Shown: positions 29,263 through 38,580 of the stretch, piece after piece
Layout of the letters: every line of letters begins with the position of its first letter
Numbering within the stretch: the stretch's first letter is position 1
Assembly (NCBI GenBank): GCA_947502635.1
Contig: CANNAN010000002.1
Span: 372,001 to 436,000 of the forward strand
From: an uncultured Flavobacteriaceae bacterium
GTDB lineage: Bacteria; Bacteroidota; Bacteroidia; Flavobacteriales; Flavobacteriaceae
Direction of reading: 5' to 3'
DNA: 64,000 nt
Translations under genes and position numbers: made by a program
Notes under the pieces: generated by a model
Seen by the model: only the letters and a program-made list of their open reading frames with translations
Database searches by the model: none
What the model was told of the DNA's origin: nothing

Positions 29263-30312
29263 TTATTCAATCGTTTTAATAACATACATATAAACAGGTA
29301 GGTGATCGCTAAAACCATTTGTAAAACGACCACTAGAAAAACTTCTAAAAGGATACCCTTTGTAACGACCATCTTTATGAAATAAATAATTTTTATTATA
29401 AATTCCAGCTTTATAGTATCTATATGAAGAGAAATCTTTTTCAAGCAACGGTTTAGTAACCATAATTTGGTCAAACAAACTCCATGCATCCCGATAAGCC
29501 GTTGTGCCTAATCCATTTTTATAAAAATTTTCGAAAGGATTATAAATACCTTTCAAACGTACTTTTTTCTTATCTTTTTCGGCCTTTAATATGTTTTTAA
29601 TACTTGTATTTGTAGGGTCGTCGTTTAAATCGCCCATAATAAAAACTTTAGCATAAGGGTTTATTACTTGAAGCGAGTCGATTAAATATTTATTCAATTT
29701 AGCCGCTGCTATACGTTTTGGTCTGCTTCTTGCTTCACCACCACGACGAGATGGCCAGTGGTTAACAATAATATGAATCATTTCTTCCTCTAAATAACCA
29801 CTGACTAATAATTGATCTCTGGTGTGAACACGTTTTCTACTATCATCATAAATTTTAAGTTCATGTTTGCTGGTTTGTATTGGGGCAAATAACTTTTTCT
29901 GATATAATAAACCAACATCAATACCTCGTGCATCTGGAGAATCAAAATGGACAATCCCATAATCCTTATCGTTTAGTAAGGAGTCGTTAATAAGATCCTC
30001 TAATACAACTCGGTTTTCAATTTCAGATACCCCGATAATGGCGGGTTTATTATGTGTTACATCATAACCAATATCAGCAAGTACCCGAGCCATATTTTGT
30101 ATTTTTTTTTTATATGCTTTGCTACGATTTGTCTTTAGCGCCATCATGGGGCTAAATTCATCTAACTTATTAGGGTCATTAATCGTATCAAACAAGTTTT
30201 CTAAATTGTAAAAAGCTATTGTATGAATTTTATATAACTTCTCTTGCTGTGCATGTGTCTTCCCGATGCAGAAAAAAAATAATATAATTAACCATAAGTT
30301 AGAATATGTCAT
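29263..30312 (-). CDS. Secreted endonuclease/exonuclease/phosphatase (EEP) family protein
   Basis: 349 residues with a Sec signal peptide (1-21, ending HAQ). EEP-fold motifs: TIAFYNLENLFDTIND at the start, IGVSEIENR (catalytic Glu, metal), HWPSRRGGEARSRPKRIAAA, FIMGDLNDDPTN (catalytic Asp/Asn) and FSDHLPVYMYV (SDH, general base). The fold covers DNase I-like nucleases and phosphodiesterases. Export suggests it acts on extracellular nucleic acid or phosphodiesters. It is divergent from the TonB receptor/DUF5689 pair, sharing a 111-base regulatory gap. The substrate is inferred only from the fold. Confidence 0.9.
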   Translation of the reverse strand: MTYSNLWLIILFFFCIGKTHAQQEKLYKIHTIAFYNLENLFDTINDPNKLDEFSPMMALKTNRSKAYKKKIQNMARVLADIGYDVTHNKPAIIGVSEIENRVVLEDLINDSLLNDKDYGIVHFDSPDARGIDVGLLYQKKLFAPIQTSKHELKIYDDSRKRVHTRDQLLVSGYLEEEMIHIIVNHWPSRRGGEARSRPKRIAAAKLNKYLIDSLQVINPYAKVFIMGDLNDDPTNTSIKNILKAEKDKKKVRLKGIYNPFENFYKNGLGTTAYRDAWSLFDQIMVTKPLLEKDFSSYRYYKAGIYNKNYLFHKDGRYKGYPFRSFSSGRFTNGFSDHLPVYMYVIKTIE

Positions 30313-30332
30313 ATGAGAGTCGTTAGTCTAAA

Positions 30333-30340
30333 CAAAAGTA
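30333..30340 (-). promoter_or_regulatory. Candidate -7 promoter box of the EEP gene
   Basis: On the minus strand TACTTTTG fits TAnnTTTG and lies 20 bases before the EEP start. No -33 box at the right distance was found. A TATATTCG element (30385-30392) is the best candidate for the divergent receptor gene. Confidence 0.4.
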
Positions 30341-30423
30341 AATAATTTCCTTAAATATAATAATGTTAATTCTTACAAATGATATATATTCGCAAACCAA
30401 TCAACTAAAAGAAGGTTATAAGA

Positions 30424-33270
30424 GTGAACATATTTATAATAGAAAAGAAGCGGAGCATATTAAAAAAGGCAATCATCAGTCTAACCGCATTACTCTTAAC
30501 ATTAACTGGATTTTCACAACAAACCCTTATAAAAGGTAGTGTAAAAGAGGTTCTGTCATTCCAACCTATCGAAAGTGTTATTATTACTATTGAAGAAACA
30601 AAGCAACAAACACAAACAGATGCTTTGGGCAGATTTGAATTCTCGGTAAATGTGCCTTTGGGAGAACACATTTTAAGTATTTCAAAAACAGGATATCTAA
30701 GTAAAAGATATCCGATAATCGTTAATGAACATCAAATTGTAAACATTACCGATATGACTCTAGAATTAGATACCTCGTTGACTCAGGACTTGTTTACCAT
30801 AAGTCTTTCTGATGATGAGCTTGATGATGACACTTATGGTCTGGGGAATATTTCAGGCTTACTGCAAGCGTCTCCAGATATTTTTCAACGTACCGCAGCC
30901 TTCGAGTTTAGCAGTTCATTTTTTAAGCTACGAGGTTTAGATTCAGATCAAGGAGCGGTTATGATTAATGGTATCGAAATGAATAAAATCTATAATGGAC
31001 GTCCGCAATGGAGCCATTGGGGAGGGCTAAACGATGTTATACGTAATCAGGAATTAAGTACAGGTTTAACACCTTCTAGCTATAATTTTGGCGGGCTGTT
31101 AGGAACCATTAATATTAATGCCAGAGCATCACAAATACGATCAGGGAGACGTGTAACGTATTCATCTTCTAATAGGAGCTACACCAATAGATTAATGGCA
31201 ACCTATACTTCAGGATTGTTAAAAAACGGTTGGGCCTACACAATGTCCTTAGGCAGACGTTGGGGTAACGAAGGCTATCAAGATGCTACATTGTATAATT
31301 CTAATTCAATATTTACATCCGTAGAAAAAGTAATCAACGATAAACACAGCTTAAATTTTACAGGTATTTATGCGCCAAATAGGCGAGGTAAGTCCTCACC
31401 AAATACTCAAGAAGTTTATAATTTAAAAGGAATAAAATATAATGAATATTGGGGATGGCAAGAAGGCAAAAAACGTAATTCTCGTGTAAAAGAAGTTGAA
31501 GAACCTATTGTTATGTTAAACCACTATTGGCATATAAATAGTAAAACAAAGTTAAATACCAATATAGGATATCAATTTGGAAAGTTAGGAAATAGTCGTT
31601 TAGCGTATGGCGGTGCGAATAGAATTGTAAATACAGATGGGACTATTGTTTTTGAGAATGGCGGAAAGAATCCCAGTCCGAGCTACTATCAAAAGCTTCC
31701 AAGTTATTTTGAAAGGAATTTTCCAAGCGATTTGGAGTTTGCTTACAGCGCACAGCAGGCATTTTTAAATAACGGACAGATTAATTGGCAGCAGATGTAT
31801 GATGCGAACCAAATTAGTGCCGCACAAGGACGAAATGCGACATACATGTTATATGAAGATCGAGTAGATGATGATCAATTAACTGTTAATACTATTTTAA
31901 GGACTGAGTTGAACGAACATATTTTGTTTAATGCATCCATTAACTACAAAAAACTACAATCTGAAAATTATACCGAAGTTTTAGATCTTCTTGGCGGTTC
32001 TGGTTTTTTAAATATAGATAGTTTTGATGGCGTACAGTTTGATTTAAAAAACCCAAACACTCTTGTTGGTGTTGGAGATACTTACGGCTATCATTATAAA
32101 ATGTTTGCTAATGTTATGTCTGGGTACTTACAAGCACAGTTTACATATAAAATGATGGATTTTTTTTTGTCTGCAGGTATAACCAATACACAGTATCAAA
32201 GAGAAGGGCTGTTTCAACATGAAACATTTCAAAATAATTCTTTTGGTAAAGGAGAACAAGTAACTTTTATGGGGTTGGGCTTAAAAGGAGGCGGTACATA
32301 TAAAATTACAGGTAAGCATATCGTAGATATAAATGCGGGGTATATTACAAAAGCACCTTCCATTCGCAATAGTTATTCTAATTCTAGAGCGAATCACAAC
32401 ATTGTACCCAATATTTCTGAAGAGAAAATCATGTCTTTAGATGCCAGTTATATTTTTAGGTCGTCTATTGTTAAAGCAAAACTTACAGGGTTTTATACAA
32501 AACTTGAAGATGCCAATGAGATCTCATTTTACTTTGCAGATGGCATCGGGAATGTGATTGCCGAATCTGGAACCCAACAATCTGGTAGTGACGACAACGA
32601 GTTTATTCAAGAGATTTTGCAAGGCATAGACAAAAACCACATGGGTGCTGAGCTAGGTATAGAAGCACAGGTAACACCAACTATAAAATTAAAAGGAGCA
32701 GCAGCTTTTGGGCAATACACTTATGCCAATAACCCCGATTTATATTTGTCTTCAGATCGGTTTGAAAATGTGTATTTAGGCACCTCTAAACTCAAAGGCT
32801 ATAAATTGGCGGTAGGTCCACATCGTGCTTATTCTGTAGGATTTGAGTATCGCGACCCGGATTATTGGTGGTTTGGAGCCACTACAAACTTTTTCGATAA
32901 AACCTATAGCGATATTAGCCCGTTAACCAGAACGGATAATTTTTTTAAAGATGTAGATGGCTTTCCGTTTGTTGATTACGATGAGGTTACAGCTAAAGCA
33001 TTGCTAAAACAAGAAGCCTTTGAGGACTATATGGTTATCAATCTTGTAGGAGGGAAATCGTGGCGTATCAAACAATATTATATTGGTTTTTTTGCAAGTA
33101 TTAATAATGTTTTAGATACGGTTTTTAAAACGGGTGGTTTCGAACAAGGAAGAAATGCGAACTACAGGCAATTAAGAGATGATCAAGCTTTAAACAGACC
33201 TGTTTTTGGATCTAAATATTGGTATGGAAGAGGCGCTACGTATTTTCTAAATGTATATGTTAATTTTTAA
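30424..33270 (+). CDS. TonB-dependent receptor linked to DUF5689 lipoprotein
   Basis: 948 residues. The start is GTG at 30424: no ATG occurs before the signal peptide LKKAIISLTALLLTLTGFSQ. A carboxypeptidase-like domain (~residues 35-115, GSVKEVLSFQPIESVIITIE) is followed by the plug (GLGNISGLLQASPDIFQRTA, KLRGLDSDQGAVMINGIEMN) and a large barrel ending TYFLNVYVNF. No obvious TonB box is visible. It is only distantly related to the two receptors at 22.9-28.6 kb. The DUF5689 lipoprotein gene follows after 9 bases, taking the place that a SusD partner has in glycan systems. The EEP nuclease is divergent. The ligand may be nucleic acid or nucleotide, by context only. Confidence 0.92.
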   Translation: MNIFIIEKKRSILKKAIISLTALLLTLTGFSQQTLIKGSVKEVLSFQPIESVIITIEETKQQTQTDALGRFEFSVNVPLGEHILSISKTGYLSKRYPIIVNEHQIVNITDMTLELDTSLTQDLFTISLSDDELDDDTYGLGNISGLLQASPDIFQRTAAFEFSSSFFKLRGLDSDQGAVMINGIEMNKIYNGRPQWSHWGGLNDVIRNQELSTGLTPSSYNFGGLLGTININARASQIRSGRRVTYSSSNRSYTNRLMATYTSGLLKNGWAYTMSLGRRWGNEGYQDATLYNSNSIFTSVEKVINDKHSLNFTGIYAPNRRGKSSPNTQEVYNLKGIKYNEYWGWQEGKKRNSRVKEVEEPIVMLNHYWHINSKTKLNTNIGYQFGKLGNSRLAYGGANRIVNTDGTIVFENGGKNPSPSYYQKLPSYFERNFPSDLEFAYSAQQAFLNNGQINWQQMYDANQISAAQGRNATYMLYEDRVDDDQLTVNTILRTELNEHILFNASINYKKLQSENYTEVLDLLGGSGFLNIDSFDGVQFDLKNPNTLVGVGDTYGYHYKMFANVMSGYLQAQFTYKMMDFFLSAGITNTQYQREGLFQHETFQNNSFGKGEQVTFMGLGLKGGGTYKITGKHIVDINAGYITKAPSIRNSYSNSRANHNIVPNISEEKIMSLDASYIFRSSIVKAKLTGFYTKLEDANEISFYFADGIGNVIAESGTQQSGSDDNEFIQEILQGIDKNHMGAELGIEAQVTPTIKLKGAAAFGQYTYANNPDLYLSSDRFENVYLGTSKLKGYKLAVGPHRAYSVGFEYRDPDYWWFGATTNFFDKTYSDISPLTRTDNFFKDVDGFPFVDYDEVTAKALLKQEAFEDYMVINLVGGKSWRIKQYYIGFFASINNVLDTVFKTGGFEQGRNANYRQLRDDQALNRPVFGSKYWYGRGATYFLNVYVNF

Positions 33271-33279
33271 AAAAGTATC

Positions 33280-34707
33280 ATGAATTATATAAATAGACTA
33301 TTAATTTTAAGTGCAGCCTTATTATTTTTTTCTTGTGTAGATGAAGATTATGGTATTCCAAGTCTTGATGATACAGAAAACATAGACATTCCAACAAACC
33401 AATTAACAACATTTAAATCCCTTTACGAAAGGTATGAGCAAGCAGTAAAAAAAGGCAACCTTATAGCTGTTATAGACGAAGATTTATATATTGAAGGCTA
33501 CGTTATTTCTAGCGATCAAGCTGGGAATTTTTTTGAAGAACTCATTATTCAAAACAAAACAGATGCCAGTAATCCAGATAACGACCCGAGGCTTGGTCTT
33601 AAATTGGAAATTAATGTAGGGAGCCTATCTGATACGTATGAGTTTGGTAGAAAAGTATATGTAAAACTTAAAGGTTTGACCATCGGCGAATCTCATGGTG
33701 TTTTATCAATTGGTAGAGGTGAAGATTCTAGAATAGAACAAATTCAGGATTTTGAGTACCGAAATATTGTTTTAAGAACTTCGGAAGTCGCAACAATGGT
33801 ACCTAAAGCCAGTTCATTAATTCATTTAACAGAAGCCGACGAAAATACGTTGATTCAATTAGATAACATGCAAATTAATAGGTTTGATCTAGCACGAACC
33901 TATGCGGGCGAGTCTATTGATAAATTTGATGGCTTACGAATTTTAGAAAGCTGTGAGTCTGGAGTCTCCATTTTAATGCAAACAAGTACATTTTCAGATT
34001 TTAAATCGTTGCCCGTACCACAGGATAAAGGAAGTGTTCAAGGAATTCTTAGCAGAGATTTTAGAGATGATTTTAATGTATTTGTAGTTAATAGTTCTTC
34101 TGATGTTGTTTTTGATTCCAACGAACGTTGCGACCCCGCGGAATTAGAATGTGGATTGGCAACTACCTTCGGAACCACGAATCTGTTTTATGAAGATTTC
34201 GAATCGCAAAAAAACAATAAACTAATAATAGGAAACGATTGGACTAACTATATAGAAGCAGGTAACAAAGGTTGGGAAGCTTATTCATCAAAAGCAACAA
34301 ACGCCTCTTTAGGGCGATCTGCCAGATTTAAATCTGCGAGTTCTGGCGATGTTAGTAATATTGGGTGGTTAATAACACCTGCTATCAATCTGGATGCTCA
34401 AGATGGCGAGACCTTACGCTTTAAAACCTCTAATAGTTTAGCAGATAGTAGTTATTTAGAGGTCTTATATTCTTTAGATTGGGATGGTGTAGAAGCTAAC
34501 ATCACATCTGCAACTTGGGGCGTGTTATCCGCTGCTTATGTTGTAAAAGATACCGATTCTTTTGTGCCTTGGTTTAATTCTGGAAATGTGGATTTGTCTT
34601 GTGCTGCTGGCACCATGTATATCGCTTTTAAATATACAGGAAGTGGACAAGAAACTTTCGATGGGGTTTATGAGTTAGATGAGGTTAGTATTGATTATTT
34701 GCCTTAG
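33280..34707 (+). CDS. DUF5689 / choice-of-anchor J surface lipoprotein
   Basis: 475 residues. Lipoprotein signal MNYINRLLILSAALLFFSC with lipidated C19; the following acidic DEDY may act as a surface-export signal. DUF5689 spans ~45-285. Its core (DLYIEGYVISSDQAGNFFEE ... RKVYVKLKGLTIG) looks like an OB-fold of the kind that binds nucleic acid. Residues ~300-475 (LFYEDFESQKNNKLIIGNDW ... GWLITPAINLDAQDGE ... YELDEVSIDYLP) are a choice-of-anchor J jelly-roll domain. It is co-directional with, and 9 bases behind, a TonB receptor, so it probably serves as its surface ligand-capturing lipoprotein. Confidence 0.88.
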   Translation: MNYINRLLILSAALLFFSCVDEDYGIPSLDDTENIDIPTNQLTTFKSLYERYEQAVKKGNLIAVIDEDLYIEGYVISSDQAGNFFEELIIQNKTDASNPDNDPRLGLKLEINVGSLSDTYEFGRKVYVKLKGLTIGESHGVLSIGRGEDSRIEQIQDFEYRNIVLRTSEVATMVPKASSLIHLTEADENTLIQLDNMQINRFDLARTYAGESIDKFDGLRILESCESGVSILMQTSTFSDFKSLPVPQDKGSVQGILSRDFRDDFNVFVVNSSSDVVFDSNERCDPAELECGLATTFGTTNLFYEDFESQKNNKLIIGNDWTNYIEAGNKGWEAYSSKATNASLGRSARFKSASSGDVSNIGWLITPAINLDAQDGETLRFKTSNSLADSSYLEVLYSLDWDGVEANITSATWGVLSAAYVVKDTDSFVPWFNSGNVDLSCAAGTMYIAFKYTGSGQETFDGVYELDEVSIDYLP

Positions 34708-34800
34708 ATAAAATGAAAAGACATGTCATCCTATGTTTGCAAGAGGATGGGTTTAAATACTATACGGGCTTTGGGCTTAAAGATTATATTCTTATCCTTT

Positions 34801-35406
34801 TTATTTCCACTCAATGGTTTCCATAAGATGCTTGATATCTTTTTGCAAATAATTGGCAGCTGGCAAAATAGAATCGTAATTAGGCCTTGCATAAAAATAT
34901 AAAGAACCTGTTAAGAAGTGATTGATACTATCTGTTACATAAAACTGTGCTGGAGAGGCTACATTTCCTTTAACTTCAACAAAACTACCATACACCTTTT
35001 TTTCTTGATTAATATATGGATATTCAGGAATTTCGTCTGCCTTTACCATATGTTTTTCTGTAAATTTTCTGGCATCTCGTAAAAAAATCTCTAAGTTTTT
35101 ATTATCGTTTTCAATAGCCTTGTATGTTAAAAAGATGGTCCCTTTTAAAGTTGGGTACTCTAAATTTAATCCATAGCTTTTAGTAGCTGCATCAAAACTT
35201 ACTGCCTTAATTTTTGTTGCCAATATATTCGTTTCAAACGAAAAAGGAGCATCTACTTTAGCTTCAGCGTATTTAGCTCTAGGGTAGTCTAGTCTTAGAT
35301 AAGCCTTTGGCTTTGGCACGTAATCTTCTCCACAAGACACTAACATTAAGACTCCAATTATTGAGAACGTTTTTAACAAAAAATTGAAAGTTGGCTTTAA
35401 AATCAT
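34801..35406 (-). CDS. gldD: Gliding motility lipoprotein GldD
   Basis: 201 residues. Lipoprotein signal MILKPTFNFLLKTFSIIGVL with lipidated C25 in LVSC. The family block GEDYVPKPKAYLRLDYP follows at once. GldD is one of the lipoproteins known to be required for gliding and T9SS function in Flavobacterium johnsoniae, where it is encoded next to gldE. Here too gldE lies directly upstream (45-base gap). Its exact biochemical role is unknown. Placement in the mutY-ssb-gldE-gldD order, as in other flavobacteria, supports the call. Confidence 0.95.
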   Translation of the reverse strand: MILKPTFNFLLKTFSIIGVLMLVSCGEDYVPKPKAYLRLDYPRAKYAEAKVDAPFSFETNILATKIKAVSFDAATKSYGLNLEYPTLKGTIFLTYKAIENDNKNLEIFLRDARKFTEKHMVKADEIPEYPYINQEKKVYGSFVEVKGNVASPAQFYVTDSINHFLTGSLYFYARPNYDSILPAANYLQKDIKHLMETIEWK

Positions 35407-35451
35407 ATAATATTCAGTTTGTAATAGCTGTATTCAGTCTTAAATAAGAAA

Positions 35452-36756
35452 TTAAGTGATTGTAAATTTTACAAGTTTTATTCGCTTCTTATTTAAAGCT
35501 TCTATTGTGAAAACGTAATTTTTAAAATTTATTTTACTGTTTAATTTCGGGAAACTTCCAGATATTTCTAGCACAAAACCTGCAATAGTTTCTGCTTCCC
35601 CTTTATTATCTTCAAAAACAGTCTCATCTTCAGCTCTAATAATTTTATAAAAATCTTTTAAAGCTGTCTTGCCTTCGAAAACAAAATTATTATCGTCCAA
35701 CTTAGAATATATCAAGTCTTCATCATCAAATTCATCACTTATATCCCCTACAATTTCTTCAATAATATCTTCTAAAGAAATCAAACCAGAAGTGCCTCCG
35801 TATTCATCTACAACAACAGCCAAATGCACTTTCTTTTCTTGAAATTCAACCATTAAATCATCTAATTTCTTATTTTCGGGCACAAAGAAAGGTTCCCGTA
35901 TTAAGCTTGCCCAATCAAACTCTTTTCTATCTATATAAGGCAACAAATCCTTTACATAAAGAATTCCTTTAATAGTATCTATGTTGTCTTGGTAAACTGG
36001 AATTCTGGAATAACCGTTAGAAATTATTTCGAGCATGATATCTGCATACTTTTGCTCTATATTTAATGCAAAAATATCTATTCGAGGACGCATAACCTGT
36101 TTCGTATCTGTATTACCAAAAGATACGATACCCTGCAATATTTTATGCTCTTCTTTGGTTGTGTCTTCTTCACTTGTTAGTTCTAAAGCCTGAGAAAGTT
36201 GGTCGACACTTAAATTAGATTTTTGCCTCCCCAATTTATTATGAATAGCTAATGTTACACTTTGCATTGGCAAGCTTACAGGCGCAAAAAAAACATCTAA
36301 AACACGTAAAGGATATGCCATAAAAGAGGCAAACTTCAAATTATTTCTACTCGCATATATTTTGGGTAAAATTTCGCCAAATAATAAGATTAAGAATGTA
36401 ATGACTATAACTTCGACAATAAATTTAATTTTTAGATTGGTAATCTCTCCAAATATAAAATCACCCAAAAAGGCAAACAAAATAACGATAGCTATATTTA
36501 TAAAGTTGTTGGCAACTAATATGGTGGCTAAAAGTTTTTTAGGGCGTTCTAATAACCTTGATATAATTTCAATACGTTTAGATTTTTTTTCTAAACCGTT
36601 ATCAAGATCTTTTCTGTTAAGAGAAAATAGAGCTACTTCGGCTCCAGAGATAAGAGCAGAACAAACTAAAAGTAAAAACAATAACACAAAACCTGTAACA
36701 ACTGAAAAATCAATTGCGATTAATAAAGGTTTAAAACTCGAGGGATCAGGATCCAA
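35452..36756 (-). CDS. gldE: Gliding motility-associated protein GldE (CNNM/CorC-like)
   Basis: 434 residues. Residues ~15-170 form a DUF21/CNNM membrane domain with three to four helices (GFVLLFLLLVCSALISGAEV, ILVANNFINIAIVILFAFLG). A CBS-domain pair lies at ~210-340 (VMRPRIDIFALNIEQKYADI, LAVVVDEYGGTSGLISLEDI). A CorC/HlyC C-terminal domain follows (~355-434, FEGKTALKDFYKII, AETIAGFVLEISGSFP). The family is linked to Mg2+ or other ion transport. In gliding bacteria it stabilises or supports GldD. The ssb stop is 26 bases upstream, indicating an operon. Confidence 0.95.
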   Translation of the reverse strand: MDPDPSSFKPLLIAIDFSVVTGFVLLFLLLVCSALISGAEVALFSLNRKDLDNGLEKKSKRIEIISRLLERPKKLLATILVANNFINIAIVILFAFLGDFIFGEITNLKIKFIVEVIVITFLILLFGEILPKIYASRNNLKFASFMAYPLRVLDVFFAPVSLPMQSVTLAIHNKLGRQKSNLSVDQLSQALELTSEEDTTKEEHKILQGIVSFGNTDTKQVMRPRIDIFALNIEQKYADIMLEIISNGYSRIPVYQDNIDTIKGILYVKDLLPYIDRKEFDWASLIREPFFVPENKKLDDLMVEFQEKKVHLAVVVDEYGGTSGLISLEDIIEEIVGDISDEFDDEDLIYSKLDDNNFVFEGKTALKDFYKIIRAEDETVFEDNKGEAETIAGFVLEISGSFPKLNSKINFKNYVFTIEALNKKRIKLVKFTIT

Positions 36757-36782
36757 ATACGCTCTTTTTAGTTTAACTTAAA

Positions 36783-37232
36783 TTAAAAAGGAAGATCATC
36801 ATTTTCTTCCTTTATAGGTTCGCTGTTTGATGGTTTATTAGCAACAGGGTTTTGGGCTGCTGGTTTATTAGCTGCCGCATTGTTATCGCTCTCCTTTTTG
36901 GTTGAAAGAAATGTAAAATCACTACACTGTATCTCGGTAGTGTATCTTTCATTACCCGCATCATCTTGCCATTTTCTGGTTTTTAAACGTCCTTCAATAT
37001 AAACCTTATCGCCTTTACTTAAATACTTTTCACATATTTCAGCGCCTTTATTTCTAACAACAATATTATGCCATTCTGTATTTGTAACACGCTCGTTGGT
37101 TTGTTTATTAGTATAGGTTTCATTTGTAGCTAATGGAAACCGACCAACACAACCACCACCTTCAAAGTAATGTATTTTTACTTCGTCGCCTAAATGCCCA
37201 ATCAGCATAACTTTATTTAATGTTCCAGACAT
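36783..37232 (-). CDS. ssb: Single-stranded DNA-binding protein
   Basis: 149 residues. OB-fold over residues 1-110 (SGTLNKVMLIGHLGDEVKIH, TNTEWHNIVVRNKGAEICEK, GDKVYIEGRLKTRKWQDDAG). A flexible N/A/P-rich linker follows, then the acidic tip EENDDLPF that recruits partner proteins. It coats ssDNA in replication and repair as a tetramer. It lies between mutY and gldE on the minus strand. A TAATTTTG -7 box just upstream suggests its own promoter. Confidence 0.97.
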   Translation of the reverse strand: MSGTLNKVMLIGHLGDEVKIHYFEGGGCVGRFPLATNETYTNKQTNERVTNTEWHNIVVRNKGAEICEKYLSKGDKVYIEGRLKTRKWQDDAGNERYTTEIQCSDFTFLSTKKESDNNAAANKPAAQNPVANKPSNSEPIKEENDDLPF

Positions 37233-37254
37233 AATTATTGTTTGTTATAGAACG

Positions 37255-37262
37255 CAAAATTA
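37255..37262 (-). promoter_or_regulatory. Candidate -7 promoter box of ssb-gldE-gldD
   Basis: On the minus strand TAATTTTG fits TAnnTTTG, 22 bases before the ssb start. The -33 region shows no TTTG. The ~140 bases between this box and the mutY stop contain no gene. Confidence 0.45.
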
Positions 37263-37400
37263 CAATATTGCATTGCATTTCCTTAAAATTAATAAAAAAA
37301 TATGAGTGTTCAATCTAAACTAATCAAAAATAAAGAATTCATAAATCTTGCGATTTCAAGGGAAAAATAATTTCAATTAACAATCAAAGATTCTAGGCGT

Positions 37401-38441
37401 TCAAAAATTAAAAGATTCAATAAAATTTCCTATTAAAATAGGGACGGCATAATTATGTATTTCATCTGTTGGAATACCCTCATTTAAAAGCCTATTTACA
37501 TTAACAACCCAAAATCTGGTGTACAAATGCTGATGCGATAATTTATGCACAACAACCTCTTTATTATATAAGGACAATTCAAATGGCATTCCTTTTATTA
37601 AATCATGCTCTTTAATTAAAGTTTCCAAAGCATCTGCATCTACGTTTGCATTTGTTTCAATGAGAGGAAACTGATATAAATTTTGCCAAATGCCTTTTCC
37701 TTCACGTTTTTCCAAGACCGTTTTTCCGTTTTCCGAAATAAAGACTAAAAAGTTAAAATACTTTTTTTTTGCTTTCGCTGATTTAATCTTAACGGGTAAT
37801 TCACTTATTATACTTTTGTTAAAAGCGATACATCCTTTATTAAAAGGACACACATTACAATTTGGATTTTGTGGCTTACATTGTGTTGCTCCAAACTCCA
37901 TAATGGCTTGATTAAACTCTGCGGGGTTCTTTTTATCAATTAATTCTTGAGCCAATGCTTTAAACTCTTTGGCGCCTTTGGAAGAATTTATAGGAGTGCT
38001 AATTCCAAAATATCTCGATAAGGCTCTATATACATTACCATCAACAACAGCAGTCGATTCGTTAAAACAGATCGATGCTATGGCACTTGCTGTATAATCA
38101 CCCACACCTTTTAGTTTTAATAAGTCTTTATAATTATCTGGAAACACTCCTTCTAATTCCTCTACAATATATTTAGCCGTAGCATGTAAATTTCTGGCTC
38201 GTGAATAATATCCTAATCCTTGCCATAATTTAAGCACATCGCTTTCATCTGCCTTAGCAAGATCGAAAACCGAAGGAAACTTTTCTATAAATGACATATA
38301 ATATGGAAGCCCTTGATTAACTTGCGTTTGTTGCAAAATAATTTCTGACAGCCATATATAATAAGGCGCTTTTGTTTGTCTCCAAGGAAGTTCTCGCTTA
38401 TTATTTGAATACCAGTGAATTAAAATTTTTGAAAATATCAT
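37401..38441 (-). CDS. mutY: A/G-specific adenine glycosylase
   Basis: Removes adenine mispaired with 8-oxoguanine. 346 residues. The substrate-binding helix has SEIILQQTQVNQGLPYY (catalytic Glu). The helix-hairpin-helix LLKLKGVGDYTASAIASICF is followed by the catalytic Asp in AVVDGNVYR. The [4Fe-4S] cluster cysteines have the exact C-x6-C-x2-C-x5-C spacing (CKPQNPNCNVCPFNKGC). The C-terminal ~120 residues form a NUDIX-like 8-oxoG recognition domain (VLEKREGKGIWQNLYQFPLI). It heads the mutY-ssb-gldE-gldD direction and is divergent from the HU gene. Confidence 0.97.
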   Translation of the reverse strand: MIFSKILIHWYSNNKRELPWRQTKAPYYIWLSEIILQQTQVNQGLPYYMSFIEKFPSVFDLAKADESDVLKLWQGLGYYSRARNLHATAKYIVEELEGVFPDNYKDLLKLKGVGDYTASAIASICFNESTAVVDGNVYRALSRYFGISTPINSSKGAKEFKALAQELIDKKNPAEFNQAIMEFGATQCKPQNPNCNVCPFNKGCIAFNKSIISELPVKIKSAKAKKKYFNFLVFISENGKTVLEKREGKGIWQNLYQFPLIETNANVDADALETLIKEHDLIKGMPFELSLYNKEVVVHKLSHQHLYTRFWVVNVNRLLNEGIPTDEIHNYAVPILIGNFIESFNF

Positions 38442-38462
38442 TTATTGAATATATACAGCACA

Positions 38463-38470
38463 CAAAAATA
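38463..38470 (-). promoter_or_regulatory. Candidate -7 promoter box of mutY
   Basis: On the minus strand TATTTTTG fits TAnnTTTG, 21 bases before the mutY ATG. No -33 TTTG at the right spacing. Confidence 0.4.
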
Positions 38471-38503
38471 AACGTTTATAATCTTAAATTTTAATGAATT
38501 AGG

Positions 38504-38536
38504 TTTGAAATATTGAATATTAAATTCCTATATTTG
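38504..38536 (+). promoter_or_regulatory. Promoter of the HU gene
   Basis: TTTG (38504-38507), 21 bases, then TATATTTG (38529-38536): a full match to the Bacteroidota sigma-A promoter TTTG-N19-21-TAnnTTTG. Transcription would start near 38543, leaving a ~38-base A-rich leader that suits SD-independent initiation. Confidence 0.8.
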
Positions 38537-38580
38537 CATCCCTCTAAATTTATATAACCTAAAAAAAATAAAAAATAAAA

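Noticed and set aside
30424-34707. TonB receptor and lipoprotein as a classical SusCD polysaccharide locus
   Set aside because: The lipoprotein is DUF5689 plus choice-of-anchor J, not SusD, and no glycoside hydrolase or sugar-sensing regulator is adjacent.
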